Origin: Brachionus plicatilis | Taxonomy: Eukaryota > Rotifera > Eurotatoria > Ploima > Brachionidae | Reading direction: 5' to 3' | NCBI GenBank assembly: GCA_010279815.1 | Contig: QEOQ01000557.1 | Location: 193,957 to 208,229 of the forward strand | Length of the DNA: 14,273 nucleotides | In this document: positions 1-9,480 of the stretch, piece after piece | Layout: every line of letters starts with the position of its first letter | Numbering within the stretch: position 1 is the stretch's first letter | Position numbers and translations under genes: made by a program | The notes under the pieces: model-generated | Database searches by the model: none | Seen by the model: only the letters and a program-made list of their open reading frames with translations | Told to the model about the DNA's origin: nothing

Positions 1-61
1 GCCGTCACAGGAAGCTATTGTGGTGGCAAAGATAAAATCAAAGTCAGCAAAATTTACTTGA
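1..61 (+). other. Possible 3' end of an upstream gene (partial CDS tail)
   Basis: Reading from base 2, 19 sense codons run to a TGA at 59-61, ending in a lysine/serine-rich tail (KIKSKSAKFT). The stretch is about 39% G+C, like the exons elsewhere here, and composition drops sharply just after the stop. Two AATAAA signals follow at 91-96 and 100-105, the usual distance for a short 3' UTR. No family is recognisable from so few residues. A second frame, from base 1, stays open to 118 but becomes lysine-rich low complexity, so I prefer the shorter reading. It could also be chance. Confidence 0.27.
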
Positions 62-1552
62 GACTTTTAAAAAACTCTGGAAAAAAATGGAATAAAAGTA
101 ATAAAAAAGTTAAAATATAATATAAAAGAAAATTAAAATAAACAAATTGAAAAGCAATGACAGGTGCAATATCTTTAAGAAAGAGGAAATATTAAGGTAG
201 CATTTCTGAATGGAGATTTATCGTGATTCAAAATCCGCTTTGTATTCCTCCACCATTCTGACAGCCAATGGAACAGAATGACTCAGTGTCTTTGGATCAA
301 TTCATAAAGTCGACTCGATGAATTAGTATTTAGATATTTTTTAATAAAAATTCAATTAATTAAGCATTGATTTGATTTCAAAATATTCATTTGATTTAGA
401 TATAAAATTGATCGAAAATTGAATATTAAAATTATTTAAATTTTAATATCGAAAACAAAATTGGATATTTTTCTTTGCTTATCTTCCAAAAATCTAACTT
501 TTTCTTAGGGGGTTTTATTTTTTATTTTTATTTTATTTTTTCTACAATATTAAGATTATAAAATTTTTTAATTTGTTTCTTTGAAAATGTCAAAAATTTT
601 GGGGTCTGCTTCTTTTTTAATTATAATGTGGACTAATAATCAGAATACTTATTGCTCTTCTACTCAATTCCAACAAAAAAGATTAATTTTTGAGCAAACT
701 TTTGAAAAGTATTTAATTTATTTTTTATTTGAATTTCTAAATTGAATTTCAAAAAAAATTTAATTTAAATTGCTTAAAATTCAATGCTTAAAATTTTAAA
801 TTTAGCCACTTAATAATTCAATTCAAATTTTCTCTTAAAACTTATTTTAAAAGTAAATTTTTTGTTGGTTAAATTTTGTTTTAAAATATTTTTTATCTAA
901 ATTTTAAAATTTTGTTCAAAAACATGTTCGATTTCAACAATAAGTTTAAGTTTATTAAGGGCCTCATCATGCATAATATTGGAAGGAATATCATATTTTA
1001 GTTTAAGTAATAACGAATTGGTGAGTATTATAAGACTTGAATTTTTTTAGCTCTGATAATTAATTAAGAAACGTAAAAGAGTAATCAAAAATAGATTCGA
1101 TTTAAGACTTTTATAGGTTTCCTAGAGTGAAATAGTTTACACCCATTTATTATTTTACAATATTTTTATTAAGTTTAATCGTGAACTACAAGAAATTGAT
1201 TTCATTTAAACTCTCAATTTTATTTAAACTAATGTAAACATTACACATTTATATTAAATTTTAATTATATTTTATTTTTGTTTAGCCCTCAGCATAAACA
1301 CATCTGAAATGTATCTAGAGAACCTAAAACACATCTTTACGTAAGACTGATCTCCAACTCCCATCTATTGCCAATGACGTCATAAATATCTAGTATGTAA
1401 CTTTAAAGTGCTGTATATATTATGTTTCTTAAATGTACTTCATGTGTCCTTTTTTTTTTAATTTTTAATTGAATAAAATAAAATCTTTTAACAAACCAGG
1501 ACTTATATTGATTTTATAGAAAAAATGATTGATGAAAAAACAAGTTAGATAT
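62..1552. other. Non-coding AT-rich stretch with one GC-richer island
   Basis: No coding gene is supported here. Most of the stretch is A/T runs with stops in all frames. Around 199-320 there is a patch of more balanced composition. On the minus strand it can be read as about 25 codons ending in TAA at 218-220, and on the plus strand as about 24 codons from an ATG at 211. Neither has a convincing splice site or recognisable domain. A smaller balanced patch at about 1285-1400 also has no readable protein. Both may be remnants of repeats. Confidence 0.4.
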
Positions 1553-1646
1553 AGCTTACCATTAAATTAACCATTGTTTGACTAAGCGAAATGCGTCGCA
1601 GGACGTATTGAGCTTTGTCAAATTAGGGTTTATTTAATGGTAAGCT
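1553..1646. repeat. Short inverted-repeat element (about 94 bp)
   Basis: The sequence AGCTTACCATTAAAT at 1553-1567 is repeated exactly as its reverse complement at 1632-1646. The similarity continues imperfectly inward (ACCATTGTTTGAC against ACCCTAATTTGAC), giving arms of about 30 nt around a G+C-richer loop that contains GCGTCGCAGGACG. This resembles a miniature inverted-repeat element or the remains of one. No target-site duplication is visible. Nothing in it codes. Confidence 0.6.
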
Positions 1647-1943
1647 TTCCTTTAACAAAATGGGATTAAATTGGAGTTTAGGATTCGGGCATGGTTAGGT
1701 TGAGTTTTTTTTTATTTGAATTCATATTAGATAAATGTTTCATAAAAGATAGCATACTAGGAATTAATTACATCGGTTCATATGGTATAAAGTGCATAAA
1801 GTACATAAAAGTCTAAGGTAACCAGGAATAATTTAGTAAAAGAAAAAAGTAGCTATAAAAAATTCATTATTTTACATGGTCAGTTCATGGTTTCAATTTT
1901 CAAACAAAAATATGAGCCGACATAAAGGATAAACTGTATCTTC

Positions 1944-2150
1944 CAGCCAATTTTTTTTATTTTTTTTAATTTTTTCCATTAAAAGATGTCTTTTTTTTCG
2001 AAAAATCGAAATTTAAAAAAGTTTTTTTTTTCATTAATTGGTTAAAAAAATAGTTATTTTTAAATTGTTATAAAAAAAAACTTTTTTAAATTTTCGATTT
2101 TTCGAAAAAAAAAGGCATCTATTCAAAAATTTTGAATTTTAAATTGGCCG
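1944..2150. repeat. Foldback (hairpin) repeat of about 207 bp
   Basis: The core arms are 1984-2031 and 2071-2120. The left has AGATGTC, a T run, CGAAAAATCGAAATTTAAAAAAG and another T run. The right is its near reverse complement, ending in GGCATCT. The pairing continues outward more loosely to CAGCCAATTT at 1944 and AAATTGGCCG at 2150. The loop is about 40 nt of A/T-rich sequence. RNA across this stretch could form a long stem. It is probably a non-autonomous foldback or MITE-type element, with no visible target-site duplication. Confidence 0.6.
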
Positions 2151-2330
2151 TTTTGAATTTTACCAAATTTTACCAAAATTATTTCAAAATCCTGAAAATT
2201 TACCCAATTTTTCGTAAAATATCTCTTTTTCACTTTTCGGATTTTACGTTAATTTACGTAAAATGTGGTAAAATTTGGTTAATTTACGGTATTTTACGTA
2301 ATTTTTGGTAAAATACTGTTATCAATTCAT
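2151..2330. repeat. Palindromic array of TTTTACCAAA / TTTACGTAAA motifs
   Basis: Directly after the preceding hairpin, short related words recur in both orientations: TTTTACCAAA on the left side, TTTTGGTAAAAT on the right side, and several copies of TTTACGTAAAAT and its near-palindromic variants between them. The two halves can fold on each other imperfectly (ATTTTACCAAA near 2159 against TTTTTGGTAAAAT ending near 2326). It may be a decayed foldback element, or a tail of the neighbouring one. It does not code for protein. Confidence 0.45.
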
Positions 2331-3308
2331 CACTGTACTCTGGTATTAAAAAAATAATCACACTAGTTTTTACTAGCGTCACTGACAATACCTCCTAACT
2401 CCTTCACTAAAAAGCTAATGATTGAGACTGTATTTATTAGCTCAATAAATACCGTTTCTATTCTTTAGATTAATGAGAACTCTACCATTCATCCTATTTA
2501 TTTTTCATTTTTTTTACATTTTTATTATTTAATCTGTATCATAGGAAGTTTATTATTTAATTTTTTTCGTCTCTTTTTTTAAATTGAAATTATTTCATAC
2601 TAATTTACACAGTATCTCTTATTTATGGGGATACTGATCTAGTGGTCGGAGATCGGCCTCAGCTCTTTACCCAAATAAATCAATAAATATATATTAAATT
2701 TTAAGTCTATATTTTCTTTATTACATTTAGATAAAACAATGAAGCAAGACTTTTCAACAGATATTTTCAATTTCATAAATTATTTTATTGTTACACAATC
2801 GGTTATTTATTTTATTTTAGACTCAAATAAGAAAACCTAAATTGCATTAAACAATTTTTTGATAAATAACTTTGAAATTTAATGGATATTTTTATTCAAA
2901 ACTAAAATATTGCTTTGTCAAAAGATCGTCGCTGAAGTTTTAAAACATTTAGGCTGTAATATTTCGATAGTATTAATCTAATTTTCATTCATTTTTTGAC
3001 GAAATTTGAATTTTTTAACTAAGCGAATTTTGGTTAGCTTATATTCAGAATTCAAGAGTGTTCAAGATGTCAAATTAAATATTATTGATACTCATCTTGG
3101 CTAATTATAGACAAAATTTAAATAATTTAATTATTTACATTTTTATCACGACTTTTATTTTATTAACCATTTATTGATTTAGGCAACAGAAAAAAATCTA
3201 TTCTCAAATAAAAATCTTAAATTATTAAAATTATATCTTCCAATAAAAATGATCTACTACTAATTTATATAATCATTATTTTCATTTTGTCTATTTTTTT
3301 AAAATTTT
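2331..3308. other. Non-coding AT-rich stretch
   Basis: No reading frame, RNA gene or clear repeat can be supported. A small G+C-richer patch at 2628-2672 followed by an A/T-rich tail has a loose likeness to a tRNA-type A box (TGATCTAGTGG) and could be the head of an old SINE, but no B box follows. The rest is low-complexity sequence. Confidence 0.4.
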
Positions 3309-3563
3309 TTAATTAAAATCACTCAAACCTCCTGTAAAATCAATTTTGTTAGTTTTAAACAAATGTTCAAGTTTGTTTTTAAAACCATCTATAGTTTCTT
3401 GTTCAACCACTTATCCTGGTGAAATATTCCTATCCGGTTTTTAAAAAAGTTTTTGATTTTAGTCGCTCTTTTTTTGAACCCCTTCAATAATGTTAATATC
3501 TTTCTTAAAATATGAATTCCAAACTTGGACTGCATACTCTAAAAGAGACCTTACTAAACTAAA
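3309..3563 (-). pseudogene. Relic of a non-LTR retrotransposon reverse transcriptase, C-terminal end
   Basis: On the minus strand, reading starts near 3563 with LVRSLLEYAVQVWNSYFKKD and continues INIIEGVQKK. In non-LTR retrotransposons this 'LVRP.LEY...VW.P...KDI..IE.VQRRAT' block lies at the end of the reverse-transcriptase region. The frame then breaks, and the usual stretch of about 100 residues is missing. A second block, VVEQETIDGFKNKLEHLFK, corresponds to the common C-terminal 'VV.A.TVN.FKNRLD' segment and ends at a TAA at 3309-3311. In-frame stops and frame changes lie between the blocks, so this is a dead, internally deleted copy. The family match comes from recognised motifs, not a search. 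Confidence 0.65.
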
Positions 3564-4260
3564 CAAAAAAATAAATTTTTCAATAAAATCAAATCATCTT
3601 AAATTATTGTTTTAAATAATTGTATTAAAAAATATTCTTGGCTCACTTTTGATTCAATCTTGGAACCAAAAAAGTAATTATTTGGTATTTTTGTTTAAAA
3701 GTTGTCAATGTTGAAAAACATCATTCAAATGAAATAGAGATGAAATTCTGTAAGTTGATTATTTAAAAAAAACAGTAACTATTGGATTCAATAAACTGAT
3801 AGAAAATTATTTTTCTACGATAAAATATCACTAGTAATAATTCAATTTTGTTTTATTTTTTTCATATAAAGTTAAGGGCTGAGAAAACTTTTTAAAATTA
3901 ATTTTATTTTTGACAAAATTTTCAGATTAAATAAATCAAATTACAAACTAAATTCACGAGTATTTAAAAATAAAAATAAAATAATCCATTAAAATTTTTT
4001 TTTTTAGAATAACCCAGAATCTTCTTAAATAATAAAAATTCATAAATAATCATTTATTTCCGGCTAAATTAATCTAAAAATCATTTTCAGATCAAACAAA
4101 AATAAAAGTTGTCACCTGCATTTTTTATAAACAAAAAAATGGCTTGAATTTTTCAATTTAGCTTGATCAAATAAATTATAATAAATTAAAAAATATGAAT
4201 TCAAGTAATCAGTTTTTTTAAAAAATAATTTTATTATCTTATTAAATATTTTGAAATTAA
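3564..4260. other. Non-coding upstream region of the TEX2 homologue
   Basis: The stretch is very AT-rich, with no supported coding sequence. It must contain the 5' UTR and possibly the promoter of the downstream gene, unless an upstream non-coding exon exists. I could not identify a convincing TATA box or initiator against this background, where TATAAA-like words arise by chance. A TAA lies directly before the ATG at 4261, in the same frame. Confidence 0.4.
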
Positions 4261-6041
4261 ATGAGTTCAATAAAAGAAAGCCTAGCGCAGTCCTTGGGCT
4301 CAGGCGCCGGCGAACTTGCTCAAAACTTGTTCGACCGCTTTAAAAAAAACCGCGCAGACTCCTCATCCAAGCTAATAACCTCTTTTGCCAATAACGCTGA
4401 GCAAAAGCTTTCATCAAGCACCAGGCCTTCTATTTCCCTGTCCAAACTTCTCACCGAACAAGACAAAAATCCCGAGACAGAACAGGAAAAAGATGTTTTT
4501 TTTGCCGAGCACAAACTAGAAAAATCAAAAAGCGAAGTTTACATTACACCCAAAAAAAGTCTAGTTCAATCAGTCAGCCTAAATACGCCATTAAGCAAAA
4601 TAGAGCCAGAGCCAAGTGCGATTGTGGAACCAAGTGCTGTTGTAGAGGACGCCGGACCCATCGAGCCACCAGATCAACAAACTGATTCAATTGAGAACAA
4701 TTTAGCAAGCGATTCTTCTGCAGTTTGGAACCAGAATTTTCTGGTACCATCCGTCATTCTTGCCTTCAGCATTTTAATCATCATTTTCAAATACATTTCT
4801 TGGAGTCTTTTAAATTTTATTTTGGGCCTTGTCTCAGGTGTCGGTGCATGTGTGACACTTTTTTGGATAATGCTCAAGTTTGACTTGGTAAAATATTTGC
4901 ATGGTTTCAAAGAAGAGAAGAAAAGTGAGTGCGGCGAGCAAAATGTCAAGAATTTTCTAATTCAGTCAGCGGTAAGAAAAGAGAACAGAAATTTTGATGG
5001 TGTTTACAAGGGCTGGATGAACGAGCTCAGAGAGAGCTATTCACCTGAAAGTTATTTCATAAACAAAACACGGTCAGTGTTTTTGAATTTGGATGGAAGC
5101 TTGCTCAGACTGCAGATAAGCTCGAACAGGGTGCCCAAGCGAGCCATTGTGGACGAAAAAATTGGCCAAGTGCAGCTCAATGATTTGAGGATATTCGAGC
5201 TTGGTGACAGCCAAGTGTCGCTTTTGCCAAGCCAACTATGCCGCAAGCGCTACTGGTCAAAAAAGTATCCCATTTGCATAAAAAAATGTAGACTTTTGAA
5301 CAAAAAAACCGACTCGGAGACAGAGACCGAGCTTATATTGTTCGCCCGGACAGACCGGGAAAAAGAAGAATGGTTCAGTTTGTTTAAAAAATCTTCGTCA
5401 AAGCAACTGTTAAGCAGTGAGCATTACAGAAGTTCGAGAATGGTCGAGGTGCCCAAGCGTCTGGTCTCGCAGAATAGCTTAAATCTTAAATATGATGTGA
5501 TTAATGACAAAATAGTGTACAGACTGGAAGATAGTGAAAAGAAAGAGACCAGTGATTTGAATGCCGAGACACAGACAGACTCGAGCTACATGTACGACTC
5601 GTCACTTGCTTTTATGAACACTTTCCTGATCAGGGTGTTTGCAGACTTTTTCTATGACAAGTACTGGATTGGACAAGTTCAGACCAAAATTCAGAACAAG
5701 CTAAACAAAATTAGAATGCCGCATTTTATGGAAAGTTTGCTAGTGACTGGCGTGGATCTTGGAAGTGTGGTTCCGTTGATTAAACAAGTCAGTGAGCCGT
5801 GGTATGACGACAAAGGCTTGTGGGTTCACTTGGATATTGATTACAATGGCAGCATTCAGATGAGCTTGGCAACCAAGCTCAATTTGATGAAATTAAGGTC
5901 TGATGACTCTGATGCCAAACGAGAGTCCAGACCAAATAGACAGCATAATCCTGCGATTGAGCAGTCGTCAGAAGAAGACAGTCCAGAGTCATCGGGAGAT
6001 GAATACGTCCACTCGGACGAGGAAAATAAACTTGTGGAAAC
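4261..6041 (+). CDS. TEX2: TEX2-like SMP-domain lipid-transfer protein, exon 1 (residues 1-593 plus two bases of codon 594)
   Basis: Proteins of the TEX2 (yeast Nvj2) family sit in the ER membrane and move lipids at contact sites with other membranes. Residues 1-155 are a disordered, Ser/Glu-rich tail. Residues about 160-179 and 183-209 are hydrophobic and look like a membrane hairpin. A PH-like module follows at about 235-376, ending in the typical REKEEWFSLF helix with its tryptophan at 371. The first half of the SMP domain spans about 447-545, with KYWIGQVQTKIQNKLNKIR and GVDLGSVVPLI, both close to animal TEX2. An acidic, serine-rich insert (about 547-594) follows. The exon ends at GAAAC|GTAAGT, and an in-frame TAA at 6043 overlaps this donor. 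The ATG follows an in-frame TAA. The whole protein (724 residues) is much shorter than human TEX2 (about 1,100) because the N-terminal tail is short. A further upstream coding exon cannot be excluded. Confidence 0.9.
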
Positions 6042-6047
6042 GTAAGT

Positions 6048-7251
6048 TAAAATTAAATTGGATTTTATTGACGATTTATTATTTTTTAACTAAAATTACT
6101 AAAAAAAAATTTTTTTTCCTAAATTTGCATAACTGATATTATTCTTATTAATTTTTCTAAATCGTATTAAAATTATAAATTAAACATAATTATACTTTAA
6201 AAAAACTAAAAATCAGCAGATAGACGTTTAACTTGATTTTGAGCATCTTTTTAATTTAGAGAAGGATGTTTTGTACAATTAGATTTTTTTTTCTTGAATT
6301 AGAACAATATTTGGATAATTGAGAATATTATGGTATAAATTTTGACGAAAAATGTGAGTTCTGTGATCTGGTTTCTAATTAAGTTCTCAAAATTAAATTT
6401 AATTAAATATTGAAAAAAAATAGCATCAAACTTGATTTTTAAAATAAATTCACATTTTTAAATTAACTAAATAATTTTATGAAATGTAAGTCATTTTTAT
6501 ATTCATCTAGTAAAATTGGTAAAAAATCAGTAATTTTAGTTAATGAATTAGCACATGCCGATTTTATTTAAATTAAAAAAAAATGGGGCATAAAAATTAA
6601 TCCCAGTATAGAATAACAAAATTAGGATGAGGAAAAAAAAGTGATTTTTTTCTCATTATCAAAAATTTATTTTAGACTACAAATTGATTTTTATCTAAAT
6701 AAATGATTCTTGTAAAAAAAATAAAAAAAAATATAGAAGTATTAAATTATTTTAAGATCAAAAAATAAATAAAAACATGAGTTGATTGATAAACTGGAAC
6801 TAATATAGAACAAGTTGATGTCTCACTTTTGCTCATTTTTTTAATTTTTTATTTTTAAGTTATTTTTGCTTAGAAGATAATTATTTCACATAGAAGTTAA
6901 TTCAGTTTCTTTTTGATAACATATTTTAATTAAAGTGAGTTGGGTTTATTACTCTTTTTTCTCACTAAGGAGTAAATTCTAAATTTGATTTTTAAAAAGA
7001 ATAAAAATAAAAAAATAAAAATAAACAGTTTTAAAGTAATTGGAAATTGATATTTTAAGGGTGGTATTTACTATAACCATCAAATATCTAAAATTTAACA
7101 TCAAAAAAATGTAATTTATCACTAAAACATTTTTATTTTAATCACTAAGTTTATTAAAATTTATATCAATAAAAAAAAAATTCATCACCAAAATACACGA
7201 AAATTTAGATTAATTAAGTAGAAAATATTCATCAAATTTTTTTTATAATTA
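6048..7251. other. Intron segment, AT-rich, no feature
   Basis: This part of the TEX2 intron has only A/T-rich low-complexity sequence, with stops in every frame. I see no small exon, repeat unit or RNA gene in it. Confidence 0.5.
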
Positions 7252-7402
7252 TGTAATGTTTACATTAGTACCTTTGGGCCCGTCTATCCGATCTCCCTCG
7301 TTAGACGTATAGGAACATGTATTTATGCTCCATCTTAACTTAAACGCTCATGGTTAAGTTAATTAACTTTCCAGTGATATCGACAAAGATGTCGCTATAT
7401 CA
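7252..7402. repeat. GC-richer patch with small palindromes, probable repeat remnant
   Basis: This intron patch stands out in composition. It contains GGGCCC, and GTCTA at 7281-7285 paired with TAGAC at 7302-7306. Further on, GTGATATCGAC at about 7374 pairs with GTCGCTATATCAC ending near 7402. It starts with TGTAATGTTTACATTAGT (7252-7269), the exact reverse complement of an 18-bp word at 1228-1245, itself partly palindromic. No protein or tRNA can be read from it. A degraded mobile-element fragment is the simplest reading. Confidence 0.35.
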
Positions 7403-7757
7403 CAAATTAAATAAAAAAATTTTTATAACCAAAATAAATTAAAATAAATAAAACATCAAAAAAAACTATCTTAATTTAGCTTTTTTGACTAGTTAAGGTC
7501 AATCACGAGTTTTTTTTTTCACCAACATAAAGTGTCCTAGCATTATCAGGAGTTTTAGTAAATTATTCTCAACAACAATATATATACCGTATTCTCTAGT
7601 TCTATATTGCAGCCTCAGAACCCAAAATAAAGCCAAGTTTTTTAATTTAATGCAGTATTATCAATAGAGTTTCTGTCATAAAAATAAAAATTATTTTTTT
7701 GAATATTTTTATTATTCGATTAAAAATAAAATACTAAAATTTGATTTTTGACGCGGT
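7403..7757. other. Intron segment, no clear feature
   Basis: The stretch is A/T-rich. A slightly more balanced region near 7535-7635 gives only short open stretches on either strand, with no recognisable motif. Confidence 0.4.
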
Positions 7758-7868
7758 ATTATTTTTTCTTAGAGAAATTTAAAATTGACTTGAAAAATAT
7801 GGTAAGTATTTTAAGAATTAAATTTTTATTAATTTTTTAAGTCAATTTTAAATTTGTCTAAGAAATAA
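7758..7868. repeat. Inverted repeat / hairpin, about 110 bp
   Basis: TTCTTAGAGAAATTT followed by AAAATTGACTTGAAAAAT on the left (to 7799) pairs with ATTTTTTAAGTCAATTTT followed by AAATTTGTCTAAGAA on the right (from 7832). The arms are about 37-42 nt with only a few mismatches, around a 32-nt loop. It is a small foldback unit inside the TEX2 intron. It has no coding capacity and no visible target duplication. Confidence 0.6.
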
Positions 7869-8103
7869 TTTATTTTATTGATTTTTTTACTAAAATTTAC
7901 AATGCCTTTTTTGAATGAATTAAGAAAAGTTTTGGAAAATTTGGCAAAAATAGCTAATTTTTTGGTAAAAATCAGCATTTTTTTGAATTTTTTTTCCATT
8001 GCGTGATTTAAGGTTAAATTTTTAACTATAAATTTTTGAAAATTGACTATATTTGGAGTTAATTTATTGTTTAAATATCTAAAATTACTAGTAAATTATT
8101 AGT

Positions 8104-8286
8104 AAAATGTAACAACCTGTAATAATTTTGTTACACATCAGGATAGAGTCGCTAAAATAGCGTGCAAACACTTATCCTTTTTGAAATCATTTAAGAAGGA
8201 TTTAAATAAGGTGAGGTAGTACTTTGCACAATTAGTAAAGACTTAGGTCCCATTTGTAGAAAAATTGTTACAGGTTGCTCTATTTT
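8104..8286. mobile_element. Small inverted-repeat element (about 183 bp), MITE-like
   Basis: The 26-nt ends at 8104-8129 and 8261-8286 are inverted copies matching at 22 positions, with the core CAACCTGTAA. Inside, GTGCAAACACTTATCC near 8162 and GGTGAGGTAGTACTTTGCAC near 8230 can also pair imperfectly. The size, the terminal inverted repeats and the lack of coding sequence fit a non-autonomous DNA transposon. No convincing target-site duplication is seen, so the true ends could differ by a few bases. Confidence 0.5.
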
Positions 8287-8668
8287 GCAGAATTTCATTC
8301 CATTCAAAATTTACCAGCAAAGAACCGAATTAAACGAACTTCACAAACCTTAGAAGTTAAAGCTTTTTATTTTTTATTTATTTTAATTTTTATTATTAAA
8401 TTAATTTAAAGAAGCATTTCAAAATTTTAGAAAAATTAATAATTAATTTCTGAAATTACTCTCGGTGTTTTTGAGAAAAATTATTTATAAAATTATTGAT
8501 TTTTTTTATATTTTTGTTCAGCATTTGATTTTCGTTGTTAGTAGAGACCGAAATTAAGTTTTCTCTTTATACTTAAAGTTCATTTGGTTCAAAATCTTTG
8601 GTAGTGTGATTTTGATCTTTTAAATGGAAATAAATAGTTTTGACTTCTTGAAAGAAAAACAATAAAGT

Positions 8669-9048
8669 AATTTTGTGAAATTCAGTACAAATTGATACAA
8701 AGAACAGAAACAAATAATAAAAAATTGAAAAACTTTTTTTCTTTAAGTTTAAAATTAGTTTTGCGATTACGACATTGTGCAACAACATTGTACAACAACA
8801 ACCAAAGTTGCATCAGCTATCAAGGTCTGCAAAACTCTGCTAATTTAGCAGAAATTAGATTTCAATGTGTTTAAGTGCAGTGCATTTTGCAGAAATTTTG
8901 CACATCATTAATAGACTTTGACAATTGATGAAACTTTGAATGTTGCACCATGTTGCATTTATGGATCTAATTTTAAACTTTTAGAAAAAAAGTTATTCAA
9001 TTTTTTATCATTTTGTTCTGTTCTATTGTACTGAACTTCACAAAACTC
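8669..9048. mobile_element. Long hairpin MITE-like element in the TEX2 intron (older copy)
   Basis: Almost the whole unit folds back on itself. TTTTGTGAAATTCAGTAC at 8671 matches the reverse complement of the right end near 9045. AAAAAATTGAAAAACTTTTT with AAGTTTAAAATTAG matches near 8960-9010. The GTGCAACA-rich part near 8775 matches near 8945. The centre near 8824-8850 holds TCTGCAAAACTCTGC. Flanking octamers AATAAAGT (8661-8668) and AATAAAAT (9049-9056) differ at one base and may be a decayed target-site duplication. Short open frames across it are by-products of the repeat. It shares end and centre motifs with the element at 12765-13064. Confidence 0.65.
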
Positions 9049-9169
9049 AATAAAATTGCATTTAAATACTTAAGCTGATTATTAGATTTTTTTTGGAAAA
9101 GAAAAAAATAAATTGTTACAAAGGATATGGGGCAATCATGATTAAAAAATCGAAAAATTAAACTTTTAT

Positions 9170-9480
9170 ATATTTTGTGATAGACCTCGACGAGCTCAAT
9201 TATAATCTGTTAGAATTTTAAAAATCTGACCTTCCGCTCAAAAATTACAGCGGCCCAAAGTTCTAATTTTTTTTAAATTACTGGTTTATGTTAAATAACC
9301 GTATCTCGGTTATTTTTGAAGCTAATTTCGCTTTTTGTATATCAAAATGCTCAGAATTAAATAAGGAATCCGAAAATGACAGATAAAATAACACGTTGAT
9401 TCATTAGCCCTTCAAAACCAAAATTTCCACTTTATTTACTTTTGAGGTCTGAAGATACCTCAAAGCCAAAGGAACATCGA
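9170..9480. repeat. Probable dispersed-repeat fragment with palindromic AATAACCG...CGGTTATT
   Basis: This intron patch is more balanced in base composition than its surroundings but has no open frame. At 9295-9317 AATAACCG and CGGTTATT flank TATCT. Nearby are CCTCGACGAGCTC, CCGCTCAAAAATTACAGCGG and GAGGTCTGAAGATACCTC, each partly self-complementary. Words of the 'ATCTCGGTTATTTTTGAAG' type are, from memory, common in repeats of AT-rich invertebrate genomes. The limits are approximate, and the class is unknown. Confidence 0.35.

Noticed and set aside
195..310. Last exon of a minus-strand gene ending at 218-220
   Set aside because: The 25-codon reading (ending EEYKADFESR) has no good acceptor upstream and no poly(A) signal close downstream on that strand.
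2628..2690. tRNA gene or tRNA-derived SINE
   Set aside because: TGATCTAGTGG resembles an A box and an A/T-rich tail follows, but there is no B box or cloverleaf. The evidence is too weak to call.
4320..5246. Minus-strand open frames inside exon 1
   Set aside because: They are antisense shadows of the TEX2 coding sequence, without recognisable domains.
6042..6045. TAA at 6043 as the true end of the TEX2 homologue
   Set aside because: The protein would stop in mid SMP domain. The stop overlaps a canonical GTAAGT donor, and the missing half of the domain is encoded in phase at 11980.
5903..6136. 77-codon plus-strand frame over the exon 1 end
   Set aside because: It is an alternative frame of TEX2 that runs into AT-rich intron sequence.
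8573..8874. Open frames of 71 (minus) and 60 (plus) codons
   Set aside because: They lie largely across the hairpin element, overlap each other on opposite strands and show no protein features.
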